Source: Tannerellaceae bacterium (GTDB lineage: Bacteria; Bacteroidota; Bacteroidia; Bacteroidales; Tannerellaceae). From it: 38,145 bases of DNA. The first letter of the stretch is position 1. Every line of letters starts with the position of its first letter. The stretch spans positions 1 through 38,145 of the forward strand of contig JAITRW010000001.1 in NCBI GenBank assembly GCA_031288175.1. The letters run 5' to 3'. The notes beneath the pieces are model-generated. The model was not told where the DNA came from, made no database searches, and saw nothing but the letters and a program-made list of their open reading frames with translations. Position numbers and translations under genes: made by a program. Below, one piece after another: positions 24,701-33,491 of this stretch.

Positions 24701-27700
24701 CAGATAGCCTCTCTGCACAGTTGAAAGCTTACGTACTGGATTCGACAATCGTTTCGATAGAAAAGGTGAAAGAGGAAGGTGAGATTAAGCCCGCTATATT
24801 CCATATCACCGCTCTGGCGCATGGCAGTGATCCCAATGGTAAGAAGACGAAGGTATGGCTCAATGATTCCTTCACGGTGATGGGCAAGAAGTATGCAGTG
24901 CAACTCTGTGACTCTTTCTGGGTTTGTGTGCCTCGTATCTATGTAAAGATAAAAGATTTACAGAAACGACAATTAGGTCGGCAGTATCAGCTTGACGTAA
25001 CAATCTCTCATGACGAGGATGGTCACGAGGGGATTAAATCTCCGCCTGAAAGTCAATGGCAGTCACTGACGACAGCGACGGCAATGATAGTAGGTATCAA
25101 TCGTGATTCAGTGCGTTTTCTTACCGAGGGAAGAGCGGATATACGGGTAGAGACTTTCTATACAGCGAAAGTAGGTAATAAGGAGAGCCTTGTCTATGGC
25201 GTTGCGGATACGTTGAAACAAAATGTACAGAAACCGGTAATCACCGTCAAGATAAACGAGGTGTCCGGTGGTCGTCAAACTATAGTTCCCCAAATGACCT
25301 TGAATGCTACGGTCAGATGGAAAGATTCCGGGAAAGAGGTGGATTTATTTGATATACGCTGGGTTTCAAGGAATGAAAAAATCTTCACCGTCAATAAAGA
25401 CAACGGAGAAGTCGTCTTTGTTTCCAATTCCGTAAATGGGGGAGAAGCCTATGTGGTAGCGGAAGCGTTTCATGAGAGCAATCCTGCGAGTATCTTTGCC
25501 AAAGACAGTCTCAAGATAATTGTCGAAGCACCCGTCGTACAGGTGTCCCTTGGTGGAGCGCCGACAGTAAAATTGAGAAGATCGGCCGAATTCAAAGTAA
25601 ATGTGACAAAGAATGGGGCGCCTACGACAGAGTACGATGCAGATCTGTCGTGGACCGTTGCGCCAGGAACAGGAGAAAAAACCATTGAGGTCTGTGAATG
25701 GAACGCCTCCACCCATACCCTGTGTGTGAAAGGTATTGCTATAGGTCAATCGACATTTGAAGCAAGGATAGAAGGGAAAAAGATCGCCGAGATGATTTTT
25801 GACGTCCCCGAACCGGTTATCAGGGTAGAGAAAGTCTCACCTTCGGGTATTGTCTTTCTTGGCTTGCATGGAGGAAATAGTGTGTTACAGGCTTGCGTTT
25901 TTTCCGATGACATGGAGGTAACCGGACAAGATAGCCTTCCGCTTGAGTGGTCGATTTCTCCTTCCCCGCCTTCCATTATTCAGTGTACAAAGTCACAAAA
26001 CAACAACAGGGAGGTTTTCATACAAGCCTTAGTCGTAGGCGAGGTCACCGTTACGGCAAGTACAGCCGGTCGGCAGGCGGTGTGGGAAGTAGTAGTTCCT
26101 GAGCCGGTTATCACCATAAAAATACCAAAAAAGGCAAACGGCCTAGAAGTAAAAGTAGATGCTGAGATCGTCTTGCCCGAACCTGGCGTTTGGGACGGTG
26201 AAGAGGAGATAGATGACTGTTCCATAGAATGGGAATCCAGAAATCAAAATGTGCTGGAAATAAACGGCAAGAAAATCAAAGGTAAGACAGTTGGTTCTAC
26301 ATGGGCGGTAGTGATAGTGACAGTAGCCGGGGTAGATAAGCTGGATTCCATCAAAGTAGACGTACCGGCGCCGGATGTGGAGATTTCATTGACCTCCTCC
26401 GGAGGAACGATTCCCTTAAATCGTGGCGCCGTACAGCAGTTGCCGGTAACGATTAAAGTAGATGGTGTCATCAAAGAATATCCTGTCCATTGGACATCCT
26501 CCAGCTCCGACATCGTTTCCGTCAACGGCAGTGGATTACTCACCGCCACCTCTATGCCGGGTGTTACGGTAGAGACAGTCACTCTCACGGCGACGCTCAA
26601 TTCTCGCTGGGGGAATGACGGAGGGCCGTGGCAAGCGACGGCGAGCGTGAATGTACTTCCTTCGGTGATAGAGGTCACTCCTGCTTCCCTATTGTTGTAT
26701 ATAGGAGAAACTAGGCCGATCAGCGGTTATTCGGTAACGGTAGACGGGATGAATCCGGTTGAATTGTCCGGATGGACTTCCGGCAATACCGGTGTAGTAA
26801 CGGTAAACGACAACGGCGCCCTGACAGCCGTTGGGGTCGGTACGACAAGCATCAGTATCCCCGTATTAAGTGAAGGGACGATACCTTACGTAGTAGCCCA
26901 CGTGACAGTCGAAGATAATGCTGTCGTCGTCGTATCCTTGCCAACCAAATTAGATACCATCCCCGTGCACGGAACAACTTTACTGGGAGCAAAGGTTACT
27001 TCCAATAATGTAGAGGTAGATACCATCCCCGTTACTTTTGAACTACTGACGCCGGAGCTTGCCGAGATTGCATCCTCGACGTCCACCTCAGTACTCTTGC
27101 GTGGCAAAAGCGGTGGACAGGTGCGTGTCAAGGCAACAGTACGCGGCGGTACGATTGCCTCCAATGAATGTATCTTCGTCGTCCGTAAACCTAAGGTGAC
27201 AGTCACGGCTACCTCACACATACTTGGGGTAAAATCCTCGTTGTCACCCGGTGTGATTGTAGAATATAGCCCCGAAGATATACAGACTAATATACAATTA
27301 GCTGGCGTACGCTGGTCTGTTTCCGACACAACCATCCTTTCGGTAGACACCCTCACAGGCTTTCTCCAAGGCCGTCATGCGGGGACGGCAGACCTCACAG
27401 CGCGTGTCCCCGAAGGAGGTATATCGTTGCCATTCAATATTACGGTCCTTCCTCCGGTAGTATCAATAAGGGTACAGGGGAGCACACAACCTGTTGATAG
27501 CCTGGCTATCCGGATGAGCCAAACCCTCTCCCTTGAAGCGGCCGTGGTTTACAACGGAATGACCGATCTTAATGTATCCAAAGTCTGGGCAGTGTCTGAT
27601 CCCAGCATAGTGGAAGTGTCTGATTTCTTTGGTATCATGGTCGGTAAACTACCGGGGTTGACCGATGTAAAGGTACTCACCCACGATGGCGGTAAAGATA

Positions 27701-28227
27701 CTGTCAAGGTACGGGTATTGCCTCCCTCCGTCACACTTACGGCCTCTCCTGAGAAAACGATGATAGGCACAGGGCCAAAAGATACACTCCTCCTCATAGC
27801 GGTCGTCGGTTATGATCCGGACAATTACACTCCCGAAGTACCTGTCACCTGGACAGTGACACCCCAGGGTATCGTTGGGGTAAGCGACAAAGGTAAGGTA
27901 ACGCCTCTTGGGATGGGAACAGCAGTCATTCGAGCTATGACACCTGCCATGTATGGAGGCGCCTCTGCCAGTTATACCGTTATTGTAAATTCGCAAGCCA
28001 ATGCATTGTCATTGCCGTCGGCCAAAGATTTTTCAGCCCGTATCAAGAGCGATGGTCTGTACTTGATGTCGCTTGCCCCACGTGATATTGTGGAGGTCTA
28101 TTCACCCGACGGACGTATTGTCCTTCGGGCACATGCCGGTGACGGCTTTATTCCCCACACTTTCTCTTGTGGTGCATATGTTATCCGTGCAGCAGGAGGA
28201 ATTTGCAAAGTCTTTTTTACCCATTAA
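21781..28227 (+). CDS. giant secreted LRR_5 and Ig-like repeat protein with T9SS-type C-terminal domain
   Basis: A 2148-residue protein with a signal peptide at about 1-20 (hydrophobic core, LSA-Q cleavage). Residues about 90-260 are BspA-like LRR_5 repeats (EASAFFACG, NHAFQYCKKLKEV, GTFSDCVALDSV, EAFANCKKLKFV). From about 330 to 2070 it consists of about 16 Ig-like (Big_2-type) modules, marked by repeated boundary strands such as VPEPVITIKI, VKKPEISVKI, LPPVVSIRV, and cores such as VTW.V....IV.VSD.G.VT..G.GTA.I.A. The last 75 residues (EVYSPDGRIVLRA...GAYVIRAAGGICKVFF) look like a T9SS type A sorting domain. A surface adhesin or cell-envelope role is inferred. The early part is AT-richer than its neighbours. 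The 3' end is overlapped antisense by the exonuclease gene. Confidence 0.88.
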   Translation: MRKLIFSFLVGSVVFLHLSAQVNTRFESNGYWYHIINDTIDNGTGGQVLLSWRNQPGGSGNATTPAPTYDINLRKVVVCDSVSRPNCRAKYKVVGIEASAFFACGEIDSVLFPAGKSFFVGNHAFQYCKKLKEVVSYDPSGVNGNDNRDTTLYKGFSSSIDSIGIFAFSDCGFTKLDFAADTTKGHASQLDTIRGGTFSDCVALDSVIIGKQVKHIRSEAFANCKKLKFVRFDQFGQIDPSGQGAEIFGGTLLLDTLAFTKSDSIVHIHVRRKDVPILQESKSLKSIFKGINDTCVLYAPFRFFNNYKNENGISSQNWGQWEDIRPSYAVTITKKKEFLYPQRIDSVRYTLTHCGDSFSLVEKGRVTWSIDQAIASVTNRSLLSGDNVEDYVAEITTHSPGKAYIKGSLGGEYTLGEGVAPDSFLLTVKNVIDVTIKRMNGETSPISNNDTVFIHVNNRDTLKTSLRFYGTPNAEEVKDLLVEWKESHTMQAGDGTPYISRVVKEDTTFIYSSGHDTATYVVKVKNTDFSADSFSFTVISPRIEVTLSSTKDVDNNKIDSIDVYRATFLSVADTSRFTVGEEEDKKAPYPFVWKIVENKKDADGRPVADTSTVPSGIYKGKLRVKARRPGTFKIIALTATKDSVPSDTFTVVVKKPEISVKINAANKYKDHLQGSVPADKDTLTIPVNHIDTVYPIVTFFKKDIKEIQNIATAYNGNVNNPEWGDWDNKATEYIRELTRLDSLVTWTVKQIREGEDSLIRCSQYNDTDSALLKGLRHKGGNTEVIATYSFLNTAYRDTLNVIVPPIQAVIYDRYGDGVSWGNPLPNKEENPKRAYLNRKDTIGVYISYIGTPSSNAPAGTLHFSILGAGLKIDSVCWTSLDKDVALVNDSGIVTFIDTGAVQICVTTLWKSGDQYVKGVSDTVGFKVSVPEITLSWEPITSRLDNEGNKENPDTIRLSESDTVRVILTCDGLIADSLSAQLKAYVLDSTIVSIEKVKEEGEIKPAIFHITALAHGSDPNGKKTKVWLNDSFTVMGKKYAVQLCDSFWVCVPRIYVKIKDLQKRQLGRQYQLDVTISHDEDGHEGIKSPPESQWQSLTTATAMIVGINRDSVRFLTEGRADIRVETFYTAKVGNKESLVYGVADTLKQNVQKPVITVKINEVSGGRQTIVPQMTLNATVRWKDSGKEVDLFDIRWVSRNEKIFTVNKDNGEVVFVSNSVNGGEAYVVAEAFHESNPASIFAKDSLKIIVEAPVVQVSLGGAPTVKLRRSAEFKVNVTKNGAPTTEYDADLSWTVAPGTGEKTIEVCEWNASTHTLCVKGIAIGQSTFEARIEGKKIAEMIFDVPEPVIRVEKVSPSGIVFLGLHGGNSVLQACVFSDDMEVTGQDSLPLEWSISPSPPSIIQCTKSQNNNREVFIQALVVGEVTVTASTAGRQAVWEVVVPEPVITIKIPKKANGLEVKVDAEIVLPEPGVWDGEEEIDDCSIEWESRNQNVLEINGKKIKGKTVGSTWAVVIVTVAGVDKLDSIKVDVPAPDVEISLTSSGGTIPLNRGAVQQLPVTIKVDGVIKEYPVHWTSSSSDIVSVNGSGLLTATSMPGVTVETVTLTATLNSRWGNDGGPWQATASVNVLPSVIEVTPASLLLYIGETRPISGYSVTVDGMNPVELSGWTSGNTGVVTVNDNGALTAVGVGTTSISIPVLSEGTIPYVVAHVTVEDNAVVVVSLPTKLDTIPVHGTTLLGAKVTSNNVEVDTIPVTFELLTPELAEIASSTSTSVLLRGKSGGQVRVKATVRGGTIASNECIFVVRKPKVTVTATSHILGVKSSLSPGVIVEYSPEDIQTNIQLAGVRWSVSDTTILSVDTLTGFLQGRHAGTADLTARVPEGGISLPFNITVLPPVVSIRVQGSTQPVDSLAIRMSQTLSLEAAVVYNGMTDLNVSKVWAVSDPSIVEVSDFFGIMVGKLPGLTDVKVLTHDGGKDTVKVRVLPPSVTLTASPEKTMIGTGPKDTLLLIAVVGYDPDNYTPEVPVTWTVTPQGIVGVSDKGKVTPLGMGTAVIRAMTPAMYGGASASYTVIVNSQANALSLPSAKDFSARIKSDGLYLMSLAPRDIVEVYSPDGRIVLRAHAGDGFIPHTFSCGAYVIRAAGGICKVFFTH

Positions 28228-28797
28228 GGCTACGTTTTTGTGGATCTGCAGGCAAGCCCAGGCATCAAGGGCGGCGTAATGTTGCTGGGCAGGGGTCAAG
28301 CAGAGAGCTTCCCAGTTAGTGAGGCGTTGTTTTTTAGAGATGTTCTTACGGAAAATGATGGCGTATATCTTGCGTAAGCTAGCTTCCTGAATGTCAGTGC
28401 TTTGCTTGACGATATTCTGAATGTCTACAAAATTGCCGAAAGTTATTTTCGTGAACCGGCGCAAGGCACGAAAATCGTCCACAAGGGAAAGTCCTACTTT
28501 CCGGATCTTTTTATCCGCAAGAAGTTCTTTAATTTCGGTCGGCATACCGATGAGGTTGAGACGAAAGAGGTAACAGGTATCAGGAGTAGATAATTGTAGG
28601 AGGGCAACTTGATTGGATTCCCCTTTACGGAAATTAGGACGTGTCTCGGTATCAAAACCCAGTATCCGGTGGTGGCGGAGTTGTTTCACCGCATTGTTTA
28701 CTTGGTCGGGAGATGAAATGACAACGATTTTGCCGGGAAAAGTCTCTACCTCCAACAGGGCGACTTCTTCGTTGGAGATTTGATTCAGATAAGACAT
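28102..28797 (-). CDS. RNase D-like 3'-5' exonuclease (DEDD family)
   Basis: A 231-residue protein with the DEDD exonuclease motifs: FDTETRPNF (Exo I), VDDFRALRRF region (Exo II) and YAALDAWACLQI (Exo III, YxxxD). The ATG at 28797 was chosen because MSYLNQISNEEV starts the domain; the upstream frame is antisense to nothing conserved and lies in the folate gene. It overlaps the 3' end of that gene by 13 nt. After the Exo III motif an unusual tail of about 40 residues (ending CPKDNTSVG) is encoded antisense to the sorting domain of the giant secreted protein. That tail is probably not part of the ancestral enzyme. Confidence 0.86.
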   Translation of the reverse strand: MSYLNQISNEEVALLEVETFPGKIVVISSPDQVNNAVKQLRHHRILGFDTETRPNFRKGESNQVALLQLSTPDTCYLFRLNLIGMPTEIKELLADKKIRKVGLSLVDDFRALRRFTKITFGNFVDIQNIVKQSTDIQEASLRKIYAIIFRKNISKKQRLTNWEALCLTPAQQHYAALDAWACLQIHKNVALMGKKDFANSSCCTDNICTTRESVGNKAVTGMCPKDNTSVG

Positions 28798-29342
28798 ACG
28801 GTTTCCTGGTCGGTAATGATCTCGTCCATAGGGATATCTTCTTTGTTGAAAGGGACTTCTTCGAGGAGTTGGTATTGGAAACAAAGACCTATCCGGGGGA
28901 TAGAGAGTTTTGACAAGAAGCGATCGTAAAAACCTTTGCCTCGCCCGAGTCGGTTACCTTGTCGGTCAAAGGCGAGTCCGGGTACAATAATAAGGTCAAT
29001 ACATTCGGTGGGTATGGGATGGGGTATGGGTTCGGGGTGCATGGTACCGAAAGAACCGTTCACGAGTTTGGTACCGGGAAAATAGGGGAGAAGGTGAAGA
29101 TTCATATTGCTTACGAGGGGGAGAAAGAGGGCTTTACTGTTTTTCCAACATTCAAGGAGGGGAATTGTATTTACTTCCCCGGCTAGGGGATAGTAGAGAG
29201 CAATGTGGTTGGCGTAAACGAAGAGGGGGTCATTCTCAAGGCGTCCGAGGGCATAGTTGGAATGAGAGTCAATCCATTCGGGGGAGTATTCTTTGTGTCT
29301 TTGACGCATTTCTTGGCGATAGCGTTCTTTGAGGCTGTTCAT
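28785..29342 (-). CDS. 5-formyltetrahydrofolate cyclo-ligase
   Basis: A 185-residue enzyme that converts 5-formyl-THF to 5,10-methenyl-THF with ATP. The signatures are ALYYPLAGEVNT in the N-terminal half and DLIIVPGLAFDRQGNRLGRGKGFYDRFL near 116-143. The length is normal. Its start is 3 nt after the S41 protease stop, and its end overlaps the exonuclease start by 13 nt, so the run is translationally tight. It feeds the same folate pool as FolD elsewhere in the window. Confidence 0.93.
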   Translation of the reverse strand: MNSLKERYRQEMRQRHKEYSPEWIDSHSNYALGRLENDPLFVYANHIALYYPLAGEVNTIPLLECWKNSKALFLPLVSNMNLHLLPYFPGTKLVNGSFGTMHPEPIPHPIPTECIDLIIVPGLAFDRQGNRLGRGKGFYDRFLSKLSIPRIGLCFQYQLLEEVPFNKEDIPMDEIITDQETVCLI

Positions 29343-29345
29343 AAA

Positions 29346-30950
29346 CTAACGATTATATAGATTATTTGTGATTTCTTGAATGGCGCGGTGGAGAGTGGGA
29401 TCATCTTTGAGGAGAATAGGATAGAAACCTTCGTCGTTAAAGAAATTACGAACGATGTAGGCATGGAGCTGAGTTTCTATCAGTGGAGTAGAAAGGCGAA
29501 TGAGAGAAGGACGGGGGCGAATACCTTTGGAGGCGGCAAAATTGATGAGTTCGTGGAGGAGGGGTTGTGAACGGAGATGATTGTAGAGGCTGGTGGGGTC
29601 GGGGAAGGTAGCGAGTTGGGCGTGATGGCGGTCGGAGTAGTCGAGGACGTAGAGATAGAGAATACCGGTGTTAATCAAGTCGGAGTAATAAGAGGTGAAA
29701 CCGGCAGTATCGCGAGGGATGAAGATATCGGGCATAATACCTCCACCCCCGTAAACAAGACGTCCGGCGAGGGTTTGGAAGGTGAGGGTTTGGTTTTGGT
29801 GGATACTGTCGGCGGAATCGAATTCACCATGGAGAAAACGGTTATAGAGATCTTGCTCGTAGGTATCGGTTTGGCCGGGAGTGTATTCTTTCTGAATAGA
29901 GCGCCCGGAGGGAGTATAGTAGCGAGCAATGGTGAGGCGGATTTCGGAACCGTCATGGAAGGAGATAGGGGCTTGTACAAGACCTTTTCCAAAGGTGCGT
30001 CGTCCGAATATGAGGCCGCGGTCGTTATCCTGGATGGCTCCGGCGAAGATTTCGGAGGCGGAGGCGGAGGCTTCGTCAGTCAGGACGGCTAAAGGATCGT
30101 GGGGGCAGGTACCGGTACCATTGGAATAGATGTTGTCGCGGGGATGGGCTTTTCCTTCGGTGTAGACGATAGGACGGTCTTTGGGAAGGAATTCATTGAC
30201 GAGATTGACGGCGGCATCCATGTATCCTCCTGAGTTGCCGCGGAGATCAATGATGAAGGAAGAACATCCTTCTTTTTTAAGACGTGCGAGGGCGGTGATA
30301 AATTCCGGATGAGTGTTACGGGCGAATTTACCGACTTTGATGTAACCAATGTTAGGGGCTACAGTAAAGGCAACTTCGATGGAATGGATAGGTACGTCTC
30401 CGCGTGTGACTTGGAAAAGGAGGAGTGTGTCGGAGCTGGCTCGTTGGACACCGAGGCGGACGGTGGTGCCTTTGTCGCCACGGAGGGTTCGCATAATATG
30501 CGGTTGGGAGGCGTGGTTACCGGAAAAAGTGGAGTCGTTGATGGTGATGATACGGTCGAAGGGGAGAAGTCCTGCTTTTTCGGCGGGTCCTCCGCTAATG
30601 ACAGAAATGATGAGGATGGTATCGGTCTGCATATTAAAAGAAACGCCTATACCGCTGAAAGAACCTTCGAGATCTTCGGTGGCCAGACGTACGTCTTCTG
30701 CGGAGATGTAAACGGAATGGGGGTCAAGTTGGGCGAGGATATGGGAGAGTGCCTGTTCAGAGAGGGAATCAATGTTGATGGGATCAACGTACTGTTGATC
30801 AATGATGTGGAGCAGGGCGCTAATTTTGTTATTTGGGAGGCCTGGCGGTGTGGTTGTACGGGTGAGGTAACGGCCTGCGACGATGCCTATAACGATTGCG
30901 GTTGCAATAATTGCGGGGAGCCATAAGGTGAGCGTTCTTTCTTTGGTCAT
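29346..30950 (-). CDS. C-terminal processing peptidase, S41 family
   Basis: A 534-residue protease with an N-terminal membrane anchor (about 9-30). A PDZ domain lies near 95-180 (GSFSGIGVSF, AEKAGLLPFDRI) and the S41 catalytic domain follows. The Ser-Lys dyad is visible as Ser297 in DEASASASE and Lys322 in RRTFGKGLVQ, with the usual 25-residue separation. It acts in the periplasm on C-termini of proteins. It lies between the dCMP deaminase and the formyl-THF cyclo-ligase, an order that I recall from other Bacteroidales. No truncation is seen. Confidence 0.94.
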   Translation of the reverse strand: MTKERTLTLWLPAIIATAIVIGIVAGRYLTRTTTPPGLPNNKISALLHIIDQQYVDPINIDSLSEQALSHILAQLDPHSVYISAEDVRLATEDLEGSFSGIGVSFNMQTDTILIISVISGGPAEKAGLLPFDRIITINDSTFSGNHASQPHIMRTLRGDKGTTVRLGVQRASSDTLLLFQVTRGDVPIHSIEVAFTVAPNIGYIKVGKFARNTHPEFITALARLKKEGCSSFIIDLRGNSGGYMDAAVNLVNEFLPKDRPIVYTEGKAHPRDNIYSNGTGTCPHDPLAVLTDEASASASEIFAGAIQDNDRGLIFGRRTFGKGLVQAPISFHDGSEIRLTIARYYTPSGRSIQKEYTPGQTDTYEQDLYNRFLHGEFDSADSIHQNQTLTFQTLAGRLVYGGGGIMPDIFIPRDTAGFTSYYSDLINTGILYLYVLDYSDRHHAQLATFPDPTSLYNHLRSQPLLHELINFAASKGIRPRPSLIRLSTPLIETQLHAYIVRNFFNDEGFYPILLKDDPTLHRAIQEITNNLYNR

Positions 30951-30974
30951 GACAGTGTTAGATGGAGGATATTT

Positions 30975-31424
30975 TCAGTGTTTCGGAAAGATTTCTATAA
31001 AATCGACGACGATCTTAGCTTGGTGGAGGAGGCTAAGTCCTTCTTCGGTGTGATAAGAAGAGCAGTAGACCACTCTACAGATGCCGGCTTGGATAATGAG
31101 TTTGGCACATTCGATGCAAGGGGCGGCCGTGATGTAGATAGTAGCTCCCTGACTACTGTTGGAGGAAGCAGCGACTTTAGTAATAGCGTTCGCTTCGGCG
31201 TGAAGTACCCACGGTAGGGTGACATTTTGTTCGTCCTCGCAGGTGTTGTCAAAGCCGGAAGGAGTACCGTTGTATCCATCGGAAATGATACGCTTGTTTT
31301 TGACTATCAAGGCGCCTACTTGACGGCGTTTACAGTAAGAGTTCTCTGCCCAGATAGCAGCCATACGAAGGTAACGAGTGTCTTTTTGGAGTTGCTTATG
31401 GACTTTCTCAGGGGATGTGTTCAT
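30975..31424 (-). CDS. deoxycytidylate (dCMP) deaminase
   Basis: A 149-residue zinc enzyme that makes dUMP for thymidylate synthesis. Zinc and catalytic residues are visible as His75-Ala-Glu77 (LHAEANAI) and Cys103-X2-Cys106 (APCIECAKLI). SDGYNGTPSGFDN is typical of the ComEB/dCMP deaminase family. Cytidine deaminase is excluded by these motifs. It starts 3 nt after the dnaG stop. Confidence 0.93.
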   Translation of the reverse strand: MNTSPEKVHKQLQKDTRYLRMAAIWAENSYCKRRQVGALIVKNKRIISDGYNGTPSGFDNTCEDEQNVTLPWVLHAEANAITKVAASSNSSQGATIYITAAPCIECAKLIIQAGICRVVYCSSYHTEEGLSLLHQAKIVVDFIEIFPKH

Positions 31425-31427
31425 GGA

Positions 31428-33398
31428 TTACATCTTTAAGATGATACGTTCGCCGAGTCCTTTGTTGATGTAGCCTTTGAACTTGTCAAGTTCGGTGAGC
31501 TGGTCGAAGAGTTCGGTAACACGATGGTGGTCGTTAAGGACTTGTGCGTCTTTGAGGAGGGTTAAGACTTGTTTACGGCGATGTTCAATATGGGCGTTTT
31601 TGAGGGCGAAGATGTCTTTGGGGACGAGGAGGGGGAGTTTGTCGGCTTCGGTTTCTTCTTCGCGGAAACGGAAGTGTACTTTACTGAGGGAATACTTGTC
31701 GCTAAGAAGCTCGGCGGCGAGGCGGCTGATAGTGTCGTTGGGGTAGGAGAGGAAGTATCTTGAAGGATCAAACCCCTCTGTCTTGTCGTGGGCAAGGGCT
31801 TCCTCAAAAATGATTTGGTAGAGGGGGGTATGGAAAGTGAGGTCGTCGGCTTCGAGTTCGTGACGAATGTATTGAGTAACGGAGAGAGAAACTTTTTCAA
31901 TGGTATTTTCGGAAGAATAGTTGTAGAGTTCGTGATTCCCGTAGCGGATGATATAACGGACAAGGGCTTTCTCAAAGGGTTCAAAATTCGCAGTTGCGGG
32001 ATTTGTTTGCAGAGAAGAGGCACCCTCCGTTGCGAGAGAGGGAGCATGATGATTCGCCTCTACCGGTGGAGTGGGGGATATTTGGCTATGTTTGCTGCTG
32101 AGACGTATTTTGTTGATTTCGTTCAGCAGGATGCGTTCATCGACTTCGAGAATGGCACTACATTCGCGGAGGTAGACGGAGCGTGCTATGTTGTCGGGGA
32201 TGACAGCAATGGAGCGGAGAATGTCGGTAATGAGGGTAGTACGTTGAAGAGGGTCGTTACCTGCTTGATCAAGTAGGAGGCGGGTCTTGAAGCGGATAAA
32301 ATCGGTTTCGTTGCGAGTGATGAAGTCGATGAAAGCGGAAGCGTTGTGTTGCCGGGCGAAAGAATCGGGGTCTTCGCCGTCGGGGAGGAGGAGGACTTTG
32401 ACATTCAAGCCTTCTTCAAGAAGCATGTCAATACCGCGGAAGGCTGCTTTGATGCCGGCGGGGTCTCCATCGTAAAGGATGGTAATGTTGCTTGTGAAAC
32501 GGCGGATGAGGCGTATCTGTCCTTGCGTAAGGGAGGTGCCCGAAGAGGCGACGACATTCTCTATGCCTGCCTGGTGCATGGAGATGACGTCTGTGTAACC
32601 TTCGACGAGGTAACAGCGATCGGCGCGAGTGATGGCCTGGCGGGCGAAAAAGAGGCCGTAGAGTTCGTTGCTTTTATGGTAGAGTTCGCTTTCGGGGGAG
32701 TTGACGTATTTGGCGATCTTACCGTCTTTGAGCAAAGTGCGTCCGCCGAAGGCAACAACTTTCCCGCTAAGGGTGTGGATAGGGAAGATGATGCGCGCAC
32801 GGAAACGGTCATGGATGCTACCATCTTCGTAAACGGAGATAAGCCCGGTCTTTTCGAGGAATGTGTGTTGGTAACCTTTTCGGATGGCCTCCTGATAGAG
32901 TGCATCGCGTCGGTCGAGGCAATATCCAAGTCGAAACTTGCGGATAATGTCTTCTCGGAAGCCTCTTTCTCTGAAATAGGCCAGTCCGATGATACGGCCT
33001 TCTTCATGTTCAAGGAGATTGGAAGAGAAATACTGCTGTGCCCAGGTGTTGATGATGAGCATGCTCTGGCGATCGTCCTGTTGTTGTTTCTCCTGGTCGG
33101 AGAGTGCGCGTTCGGGGATCTCAATGTTGTATTTCTTGGCGAGGTAACGCAGGGCATCGGGGTAAGCTAACTGCTCGTGCTTCATGATGAAGTGGACGAC
33201 GGTACCTCCTTCGCCGCAAGAAAAGCATTTACAGATATTCTTTGCCGGAGAAACGTAGAAAGACGGCGTTTTGTCAGTATGGAAAGGGCAAAGCCCTACG
33301 AAGTTCACTCCCCTACGGCGGAGGGTGACGAACTCGGACACTACATCCACGATGTTGGCGGCGTCCATAATGCGGTCAATGGTCTGCTGGTCTATCAT
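31428..33398 (-). CDS. dnaG: DNA primase DnaG
   Basis: A 656-residue primase. The CHC2 zinc finger uses Cys37, His40, Cys58 and Cys61 (LCPFH...CKCFSCG). The catalytic core follows, with a Toprim domain carrying [15 protein letters not shown] and ILYDGDPAG. The C-terminal part should bind DnaB. The ATG at 33398 was chosen since [10 protein letters not shown] is the standard family start; an ATG at 33452 adds 18 unconserved residues and would run through a promoter-like box. It heads the minus-strand run ending with the exonuclease. Confidence 0.97.
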   Translation of the reverse strand: MIDQQTIDRIMDAANIVDVVSEFVTLRRRGVNFVGLCPFHTDKTPSFYVSPAKNICKCFSCGEGGTVVHFIMKHEQLAYPDALRYLAKKYNIEIPERALSDQEKQQQDDRQSMLIINTWAQQYFSSNLLEHEEGRIIGLAYFRERGFREDIIRKFRLGYCLDRRDALYQEAIRKGYQHTFLEKTGLISVYEDGSIHDRFRARIIFPIHTLSGKVVAFGGRTLLKDGKIAKYVNSPESELYHKSNELYGLFFARQAITRADRCYLVEGYTDVISMHQAGIENVVASSGTSLTQGQIRLIRRFTSNITILYDGDPAGIKAAFRGIDMLLEEGLNVKVLLLPDGEDPDSFARQHNASAFIDFITRNETDFIRFKTRLLLDQAGNDPLQRTTLITDILRSIAVIPDNIARSVYLRECSAILEVDERILLNEINKIRLSSKHSQISPTPPVEANHHAPSLATEGASSLQTNPATANFEPFEKALVRYIIRYGNHELYNYSSENTIEKVSLSVTQYIRHELEADDLTFHTPLYQIIFEEALAHDKTEGFDPSRYFLSYPNDTISRLAAELLSDKYSLSKVHFRFREEETEADKLPLLVPKDIFALKNAHIEHRRKQVLTLLKDAQVLNDHHRVTELFDQLTELDKFKGYINKGLGERIILKM

Positions 33399-33405
33399 GG
33401 CTGGA

Positions 33406-33432
33406 CAAAAGTAGGAAAAAGAGGCGCGGCAA
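33406..33432 (-). promoter_or_regulatory. possible dnaG promoter
   Basis: On the minus strand TTG (33430-33432), 16-nt spacer, then TACTTTTG (33406-33413). The -7 box matches, but transcription would begin only a few nt before the ATG at 33398, so the mRNA would be nearly leaderless. This makes it uncertain. Confidence 0.3.
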
Positions 33433-33491
33433 GTGAGGAGAAGTGTGTACATTGCGCGCTACAAATGCAAATTCAACAGAAAAGGCGAAGA

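Noticed and set aside
33398-33452. Longer DnaG start at 33452
   Set aside because: It adds 18 unconserved residues; [10 protein letters not shown] at 33398 is the family start.
33177-33491. N-terminal extension of PyrB
   Set aside because: The frame is antisense to dnaG and unlike any PyrB; the ATG at 33492 gives a normal-length enzyme.
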